DNA of 10,764 nucleotides, from NCBI GenBank assembly GCA_041747155.1, contig JBGTFQ010000150.1:1-10764 (forward strand), given 5' to 3'. The position numbers and the translations under genes were made by a program. The notes beneath the pieces were generated by a model. It did no database searches. It was not told where the DNA came from and worked only from the letters and a program-made list of their open reading frames with translations. Position 1 is the stretch's first letter. Every line of letters begins with the position of its first letter. The stretch comes from JACDDK01 sp041747155 (GTDB lineage Bacteria; Actinomycetota; Rubrobacteria; Rubrobacterales; Rubrobacteraceae). Below, one piece after another: positions 6,356 to 10,764 of this stretch.

Positions 6356-7438
6356 TCAGACGTTGAAGCGTACGATCATGGTATCGCCGTCCCGAACTAG
6401 GTAGTCCCGGCCTTCGAGGCGGACTTTAGCCTCTTCTTTGGCTTTCGACCAGGAACCCGCGTTCACGAGGTCGTTCCACAGTCCAACGTCGGCGGCGATA
6501 AACCCGCGCTCCATGTCCGAATGTATACGACCGGCGGCGGTGCGGGCCGTAGCCCCGTCCCGCACGGTCCACGCCCTACTCTCTTTCTCACCGGCGGTAA
6601 AGAAGGTCAGAAGTCCGAGCAACCCGTAAGCGGCCCGCACAAACTCCTCGAAGCCGGTCTTCTCGATCCCGAGCATCTCCAGGTACTCCCGCGCCTCTTC
6701 ATCGCCAAGCTCCGCGACTTCGGCCTCCAGCCGGGCCGAGAGCCGCACGGCCCCGGCTCCTTCGCGGGCGGCGAGCTTCTCGACCTCCGCGCTGAAGCTA
6801 TTGCCATCGGCAACCGATTCCTCGTCCACGTTCGCGACGTAGAGGGTTGGTTTTGCGGTTATCAGCGTGCCGAGGGCTTCGGCGGCGGCTTCGCTCTTTG
6901 AGAAAGTGCGTGCCGGGTCACCGTTGGAGAGATGATCCCGCAGCTTCACGAGTTCCTCGGCTTCGGTTTTTAGCTTCGCATCGCCGCTCTTGGCGGCTTT
7001 CCCGGTGCGATCCAAGCGTCGCTCGATAGTCGAGAGGTCGGCCAACAACAACTCGGTCTGTATCGTCTCGATATCCCCCGCCGGGTCCACGATGCCATCA
7101 ACGTGAATGACGTTATCGTCCTCGAAGCACCGGACGACATGAGCCACAGCCTCACACTCACGAATGTTGCCGAGGAATTGATTTCCGAGTCCCTCGCCCG
7201 TACTCGCGCCGCGCACCAACCCGGCGATATCCACGAAATCCACTGTCGTCGGGACTACTCGCTTGCTCTTCATGACCTCTGCCAGAGCGTCCAGTCGACC
7301 GTCCGGGACCACGGCGACCCCGAGGTTCGGGTCGATGGTGGTAAATGGATAGTTCTGGGCCTCCGCGCCAGCCTTCGTAAGGCTGTTGAAGACCGTGGAT
7401 TTTCCGACGTTCGGTAGACCGACGATACCTACTCTCAT
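6356..7438 (-). CDS. ychF: ribosome-binding ATPase YchF (Obg family)
   Basis: A full-length 360-residue YchF/OLA1 protein, a cytosolic P-loop NTPase that associates with ribosomes. The G1 P-loop GLPNVGKST spans 7-15; switch I NYPFTTIDPN is 29-38; the G3 DIAGLV is 70-75, followed by the family's GASTGEGLGNQFL. The G4 position reads NVDE at 203-206 instead of NKxD, as expected for YchF proteins, which prefer ATP. A coiled-coil insertion (about 130-175) has the family's LLLADLSTIERRL start, and the C-terminal TGS domain includes GLLTFFTAGEKESRAWTV and ends in MIVRFNV. The ATG at 7436-7438 gives the standard N-terminus MRVGIVGLPNVGKST. It heads a likely minus-strand operon with the selenoprotein gene five bases downstream, and diverges from the SufU-like gene. 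Confidence 0.97.
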   Translation of the reverse strand: MRVGIVGLPNVGKSTVFNSLTKAGAEAQNYPFTTIDPNLGVAVVPDGRLDALAEVMKSKRVVPTTVDFVDIAGLVRGASTGEGLGNQFLGNIRECEAVAHVVRCFEDDNVIHVDGIVDPAGDIETIQTELLLADLSTIERRLDRTGKAAKSGDAKLKTEAEELVKLRDHLSNGDPARTFSKSEAAAEALGTLITAKPTLYVANVDEESVADGNSFSAEVEKLAAREGAGAVRLSARLEAEVAELGDEEAREYLEMLGIEKTGFEEFVRAAYGLLGLLTFFTAGEKESRAWTVRDGATARTAAGRIHSDMERGFIAADVGLWNDLVNAGSWSKAKEEAKVRLEGRDYLVRDGDTMIVRFNV

Positions 7439-7531
7439 CGGGAGAGTGTATCAAACTGTTGCAATTCACGGTACGTTCCGCAGGGTGCGTTAAAATCCAT
7501 CTACTCTAATGGATTTGAAAGGGCGGTTGCT
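7439..7531. promoter_or_regulatory. divergent promoter region for ychF and the SufU-like gene
   Basis: This 93-base gap separates two outward-reading genes, so both promoters should lie here. AAAGGGCGG at 7518-7526 stands five bases before TTG 7532 and fixes that start for the scaffold gene rather than ATG 7544; ATG 7509 is in another frame. I could not assign -35 or -10 boxes with confidence. Confidence 0.5.
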
Positions 7532-8011
7532 TTGGACCGGCAGATGCAGATACAGATACTCACGGACCACTACAAGAAGCCTCGTCACCGGGGAATTCTC
7601 GATAATGCCGATGTGGCGATGCCCGGTGGAAATCCCGGTTGCGGCGACGTCGTCACGGTCTACATAAAAGGCTCCGAAGACCACGAGCACCTGGAAGACG
7701 CGACCTATGAGGGCGAGGGTTGCACCATTAGCATGGCGGCGGCTTCGATGCTTTTGGAGGAAGTCCATGATGGCGATCTCACAATGAGCCAAATCATGGA
7801 GATGGACTACAACGAGATGATCGACAAGCTAGGAAAGCAGATCGTCGCTTCCCGCCCCCGCTGCGCCACCCTCGGACTCGGCACCCTGAAAGCCGCCATC
7901 CGCAAATACCAACGCGACCGCCAACTAGCCGCCGCCGGTCTAGGACCGAAAGACGAAGACGAAGGTCTGGTCTTCGGCGACACCGCGGAGGAAGCCGCCA
8001 AGACCTCGTAA
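7532..8011 (+). CDS. sufU: SufU/IscU-like iron-sulfur scaffold or sulfur-transfer protein (NifU N-terminal family)
   Basis: A 159-residue cytosolic protein of the IscU/SufU family, which handles sulfur from a cysteine desulfurase for Fe-S cluster building. All three ligand cysteines are present: NPGCGD with C37 and D39, GEGCTISMA with C64, and RPRCATL with C111. The N-terminus LTDHYKKPRHRG matches the conserved DHYxxPRNxG. C64 and C111 are separated by 46 residues, shorter than my recollection of Bacillus subtilis SufU (about 61) and close to IscU, so the SufU-type insertion appears missing. An acidic C-terminal tail of about 30 residues (PKDEDEGLVFGD and onward) is extra. TTG 7532 is chosen because of its Shine-Dalgarno site. 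No desulfurase or other suf gene is adjacent in the window. The gene symbol rests on family resemblance. Confidence 0.9.
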   Translation: MDRQMQIQILTDHYKKPRHRGILDNADVAMPGGNPGCGDVVTVYIKGSEDHEHLEDATYEGEGCTISMAAASMLLEEVHDGDLTMSQIMEMDYNEMIDKLGKQIVASRPRCATLGLGTLKAAIRKYQRDRQLAAAGLGPKDEDEGLVFGDTAEEAAKTS

Positions 8012-8016
8012 GGTCT
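8001..8016 (+). terminator. hairpin spanning the stop codon of the SufU-like gene
   Basis: AGACCT (8001-8006) and AGGTCT (8011-8016) form a perfect six-base stem around a CGTA tetraloop; the TAA at 8009-8011 lies within it. There is no T-run after it, so it may slow or end transcription together with the dyad at 8034-8067. Confidence 0.35.
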
Positions 8017-8023
8017 CCGCTTG

Positions 8024-8055
8024 TCAGCGTTTCAGCCAGTCAGCTTGTCAGGATC
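8024..8055. repeat. phased TCAGCNNN octamer array
   Basis: TCAGC starts at 8024, 8032 and 8040, and TCAGG at 8048, an exact eight-base spacing with three variable bases in each unit. It fills much of the gap between the convergent SufU-like and Uma2 genes. A two-unit version occurs in the other convergent gap at 4875-4890. Confidence 0.6.
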
Positions 8056-8067
8056 TCTTGACTGGCT
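8034..8067. terminator. perfect 9-bp dyad between convergent genes
   Basis: AGCCAGTCA (8034-8042) and TGACTGGCT (8059-8067) are exact inverted repeats around a 16-base loop. They lie between the SufU-like gene on the plus strand and the Uma2 gene on the minus strand, so a shared terminator is likely. Only a short CTTTC follows on the plus strand, so it is not a classic intrinsic terminator. Confidence 0.5.
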
Positions 8068-8087
8068 TTCAGTCCCGGCGCGATGCT

Positions 8088-8642
8088 CTAAGCGAATATG
8101 TCGTTCATTGGCATGGATAGGTCTCGGATACTTGTGGAGCTTACGCTCTGACCTTGAGTAAAGCTTTTGGATTCACGGTAGCCGGTTGGCGAGGGGCTAG
8201 CGTGGACTTCGACCCTTTGGTTTTCGAGGTCTACTATCCAGACTTCCGGCACGCCGGACTGGGCGTATCGGGGTAGCTTGATGTTCTTGTCGTAGGAGAG
8301 GGTTGAGTCGGAGACTTCGATTGCTAGGGCCACGTCTTCGGGGCCAGGTAGTCTTCCATGCGGGGTTTGTTCGAGGAGCACCAGGTCTGGCTGTAGTTCA
8401 CCGTATTCACCTATGGTCACCGGATTCTGTACGCTGACCACATAACGGTCCAGGGCAAAGCGGGCGAGAAACATCGTCAGAGCGGTCACGCAGTTCGCAT
8501 GACGCCAGCCTATAGGTGACATTTCGACTATCTCCCCGTCTATGAGTTCGACCCGGTCGTCCTCGGTGAGCAAGCCGGTGGCGGCCATGTCGTGGTACTC
8601 CTCGACCGTGAAACGGTGGCGTTTTATCTCGGCGGGCAACAT
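8088..8642 (-). CDS. Uma2 family protein (PD-(D/E)XK nuclease-like)
   Basis: A 184-residue Uma2/DUF820-family protein, the usual length. The order of motifs is typical: FTVEEYHDMAATGLL (11-25), RVELIDGEIVEMSPIG (30-45), H48, LQPDLVLL (83-90, with D86), ALAIEVSDSTLSYD (105-118, with E109), K122, then YAQSGVPEVWIVDL (126-139). Family knowledge assigns D86, E109 and K122-type residues to a restriction-endonuclease-like fold; actual DNA cleavage by these proteins, and their purpose in genomes that carry many copies, is not settled. ATG 8640-8642 is preceded by AAAGGAGA eight bases upstream (8651-8658), the clearest ribosome binding site in the window. It lies 63 bases downstream of the membrane-protein gene on the same strand and could share its transcript. 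Confidence 0.92.
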   Translation of the reverse strand: MLPAEIKRHRFTVEEYHDMAATGLLTEDDRVELIDGEIVEMSPIGWRHANCVTALTMFLARFALDRYVVSVQNPVTIGEYGELQPDLVLLEQTPHGRLPGPEDVALAIEVSDSTLSYDKNIKLPRYAQSGVPEVWIVDLENQRVEVHASPSPTGYRESKSFTQGQSVSSTSIRDLSMPMNDIFA

Positions 8643-8705
8643 ACCTGGGATCTCCTTTGGGCTATCGCTGGCGGCTTCTTCAGGATAACCTCTGTCGCGG
8701 TCGTT

Positions 8706-9173
8706 TTACAGGTCGCGTTTGGCGGTTGCCGCGCGTTTTTTGGCGGCCCAGGCACCAGCGACGGTCGATGCACCGATCAGAAGGATGATCTGGAACACGG
8801 CGGCCACGGCTACGGCCAAGAGGATCAAACGCCAAGTCTCATCCGTGGTTACGTCCGCTCCGAGCATCCCGGAGACTTCGACGGCGATGCTTTCGAGATT
8901 CACCGAACGCACGCTCACCAAAGCCCCGGCGGTTGCTCCGACCACGACCGCCGGAGCCGCTATCGCCCCGCCGACGAGCCCGGCCAGAGCCCCGCTCTTC
9001 TCTTCCCCATCAGCATCGGCAGCCCGTCGTCCCACCGAGATCCCGATAAACGTGGCGGCGACCATACCGGCCAGCGACCCAAGAAGCGAGACGCAGAAAC
9101 CAAGCACCGCTCCGATGCCTCCCCAAGTCACCCCAACATTCGCCGCGCTACGTGGTTTCTGTTGCTCCTCCAT
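8706..9173 (-). CDS. small multi-span membrane protein, unknown function
   Basis: A 155-residue hydrophobic protein not recognised as a named family. After a short polar N-terminus there are about three long hydrophobic stretches: residues 17-48 (GGIGAVLGFCVSLLGSLAG onward), 62-88 (ALAGLVGGAIAAPAVVVGA onward) and 114-143 (LILLAVAVAAVFQIILLIGA onward). The first two are glycine/alanine rich, so each could hold one span or a tight pair. The loop at 49-60 is acidic (ADADGEEK) and the C-terminus is basic (AAKKRAATAKRDL), suggesting a cytoplasmic tail. The ATG at 9171-9173 has no convincing upstream Shine-Dalgarno site, although it is the first start giving the full first span. It precedes the Uma2 gene on the same strand. 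Confidence 0.7.
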   Translation of the reverse strand: MEEQQKPRSAANVGVTWGGIGAVLGFCVSLLGSLAGMVAATFIGISVGRRAADADGEEKSGALAGLVGGAIAAPAVVVGATAGALVSVRSVNLESIAVEVSGMLGADVTTDETWRLILLAVAVAAVFQIILLIGASTVAGAWAAKKRAATAKRDL

Positions 9174-9402
9174 ACACGTATTCTAATCGAACGACAGCGA
9201 AGTACGATCTTCCCCCTTGATCGTCGCTTTGAAGTAGCCGAAGGTCTCTGATCAGCTTCGCGCACCAATGTCGATTTTGGGAGCGCATCGCTTACTCAGG
9301 CCATCTTGAAAGAAGATCCTCAGTGTACGCAGCATACTTACAGCCCCGCGCAACGACCATGTAGAAACTATTGAGGGCATCCTTCTCAGGGAAGGAGATG
9401 GG
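9174..9402. other. intergenic gap without a supported gene
   Basis: The 229 bases between the pilus-like gene and the membrane-protein gene hold no ORF with family character. A 76-codon frame at 9252-9482 runs antiparallel in codon phase to the pilus-like gene and has an unstructured Ser/Arg-rich product. The promoter of the membrane-protein gene should lie in the left half of this gap. Confidence 0.5.
9378..9400 (-). terminator. hairpin just past the pilus-like gene
   Basis: On the minus strand CATCTCCTTC (9400-9391) folds onto GAAGGATG (9385-9378) across a five-base loop, with a two-base bulge. It begins two bases after the stop codon at 9403-9405. The downstream bases are CCCTCAATAGTTT, a poor T-tract, so this is a tentative terminator. 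Confidence 0.4.
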
Positions 9403-10764
9403 TCAGTTACACGCCTCTTTGTAGCACTCCCGCCAACTCCAAGTCTTGACATCATGATAGCCAGGTTGGTTGAGGACATCATCCGTTAGTATGGGCCCCA
9501 CACCACCTCGTATCTGCATCTTGCCATCAATATTCGCAAAGCCATTTAGCGTAAAATCACCTGTGTTCTTGTAGGTTAGGGTTGCCGCCAGCGGATTTGT
9601 AGGATCTCTTTGTATAGCCAAAACCCCATCGAAGCATGCCGCGCCAGCATTGGAAGTATTTACATCGCCGTTGATGACTAATACCGTCCCAGAGAGGCAA
9701 GGGCCTCCGGCAGGGGAAACTATATCGACAGTTCCTCGGCTAGAACCGGTGAACTTGACTACCATTACGGAGCTCAACGCCGGAGCCTGTTGGTTGAAGG
9801 TGCTGGCGTTCACATCTACAGTCGGACCACTGCCCGGCTGCTCGATGTAGTTGTCCCGGCTTGTTACCGGACCCGCGCCGGTGCGAACCTGCTGCTCCGC
9901 TACGCTACGAAGGAAATCCGCGTTTAGGTTGGCACCGCCATCGAAAGGATAGGTAATCACCCCAGCGGGTTGCGCGGTGCCGGACGGCCAACAAGCCGTG
10001 TTCTTGGCACAAAATCTGTAGTTAGGAGATGGAGCGGATAGTCCTCCTGGGAAACTTGTCAGACCATCGAAGTCGCGTTTCTTGTAGAGATCGTCCGCCT
10101 CGGCGGGAGCCTGCTTCTGATCATTGTTGTTGAAGCCCGAGCAACCAGGGCCACCGGAAGCGTAGTCGATTTCTCCTTCGGCACCCAATCCTGCTGCCCC
10201 GGGATCCACGGCAGAGGTACGAGTGCTGTCGATTCTTGACTTGTCATTCGTCGCGGAGAACCAGTCTCCATACGCTTTGTCAATACCGGTAACAGTGCCA
10301 CACTTGATGCCAGTGATGTCGCCACGCGCAAAGAGGCTTACGTCTGTAACTGTTAATCCGCCGGCCAATTCGATATCATCGGTGGCAAAGTACGCTTTTG
10401 GCAGGTTGAGATCCTCGGTTACGAGAATAGCCTGTATTTTACGCCGGGCACCGCTGAACACACCGTCGGTCTCGATCTGGAAGTAATCGCGCTTGTCTTT
10501 GTAGTCTGACGCGCCCGACGGCAAAGCTTCCGGGGCGAAGTTCGCGTTCGTTCTGTCTGCTGCCGTGGGTGGTGGCGGCAGGTATTTGATCGTCACCCTA
10601 ACGTCGCCTTCGGGGGTAGTTATGCATCTTCCTGGACCGGCGGACAAACTTCCGCAAGTCGCGGACCCTGTGTTGTAGGCCCACGGGGAGTTGGTAGCTT
10701 CGGGGCTAAGTGGAGTGGCAGTGGGATCGTTGTATTGGTTCGGGAAAGAGTTGACGAGCAACTG
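9403..10764 (-). CDS. large secreted protein resembling PilX-type pilus assembly proteins, N-terminus outside window
   Basis: At least 453 residues; the frame is open to the right edge, so the true start and any prepilin or signal peptide are not visible. The visible part has no membrane span, is rich in Asn, Thr, Gly and Pro, and has ten cysteines, including CXn-C pairs such as FCAKNTACW and the terminal ECYKEACN; this suits disulfide bonding outside the cell. Beta-rich repeating segments such as IQAILVTEDLNLPKAYF, LVINGDVNTSNAGAACFDGV and FTLNGFANIDGKMQIRGGVG recall the polymer-forming C-terminal region of PilX-like and DUF7305-type proteins of Gram-positive type IV pilus loci. That assignment is from memory and only moderate; other cell-surface proteins with parallel beta-helices are alternatives. 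The gene ends in TGA at 9403-9405, followed by a candidate terminator. Confidence 0.6.
   Translation of the reverse strand, partial: QLLVNSFPNQYNDPTATPLSPEATNSPWAYNTGSATCGSLSAGPGRCITTPEGDVRVTIKYLPPPPTAADRTNANFAPEALPSGASDYKDKRDYFQIETDGVFSGARRKIQAILVTEDLNLPKAYFATDDIELAGGLTVTDVSLFARGDITGIKCGTVTGIDKAYGDWFSATNDKSRIDSTRTSAVDPGAAGLGAEGEIDYASGGPGCSGFNNNDQKQAPAEADDLYKKRDFDGLTSFPGGLSAPSPNYRFCAKNTACWPSGTAQPAGVITYPFDGGANLNADFLRSVAEQQVRTGAGPVTSRDNYIEQPGSGPTVDVNASTFNQQAPALSSVMVVKFTGSSRGTVDIVSPAGGPCLSGTVLVINGDVNTSNAGAACFDGVLAIQRDPTNPLAATLTYKNTGDFTLNGFANIDGKMQIRGGVGPILTDDVLNQPGYHDVKTWSWRECYKEACN

Noticed and set aside
7103..7417. Plus-strand ORF opposite the start of ychF
   Set aside because: Antisense shadow; ychF is fully intact with every G-motif present.
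9252..9482. 76-codon minus-strand ORF
   Set aside because: It overlaps the pilus-like gene's 3' end in another frame, has a Ser/Arg-rich shadow-like composition and no ribosome site.

Overview
The window looks like chromosomal DNA from an actinobacterium, most plausibly of the Rubrobacter type. That is an inference from gene content: a YchF GTPase, a SufU-like scaffold, a stand-alone selenoprotein-B family protein, a DUF5872-type protein and frequent Uma2-type genes, with GTG and TTG starts and moderately high GC. It cannot be fixed without a database search.

Left part (1-4759). A small zinc-ribbon protein runs off the left edge and overlaps a convergent Nudix hydrolase. A SAM-dependent methyltransferase (730-1386) follows. 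Next comes a three-gene minus-strand cassette (1527-3741): a TIGR04255-like protein, an unrecognised 178-residue protein and a protein with a CDIV motif. The three genes are tightly packed, and AT content is clearly higher here than in the flanks (one hand-counted 60-base line gives 45% GC in the cassette and 62% in ychF). On the far side of the cassette lies a 3' fragment of a second, diverged methyltransferase copy. It is joined out of context to foreign sequence and still overlaps a DUF5872-like gene by ATGA. The simplest reading is that imported DNA carrying its own methyltransferase copy and the cassette replaced the front of a resident methyltransferase gene.

Middle part (4760-7438, minus strand). 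Reading leftward: ychF; five bases later a selenoprotein-B family gene interrupted by an in-frame UGA; then a DUF6391 membrane protein. The UGA sits in a U-x-x-C motif and is followed by a hairpin that fits the bacterial SECIS rules, so 5691-6350 is best read as one 219-residue selenoprotein rather than two ORFs. This is the most striking item in the window.

Right part (7439-10764). A SufU/NifU-like Fe-S scaffold diverges from ychF. A Uma2-family nuclease-like gene, a small membrane protein and a large secreted, cysteine-containing protein that resembles PilX-type pilus proteins (cut by the right edge) all read on the minus strand. The two convergent intergenic gaps (4760-4928 and 8012-8087) share phased TCAGCNNN octamers next to perfect dyads. 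I saw no tRNA, rRNA, CRISPR array, transposase or integrase.
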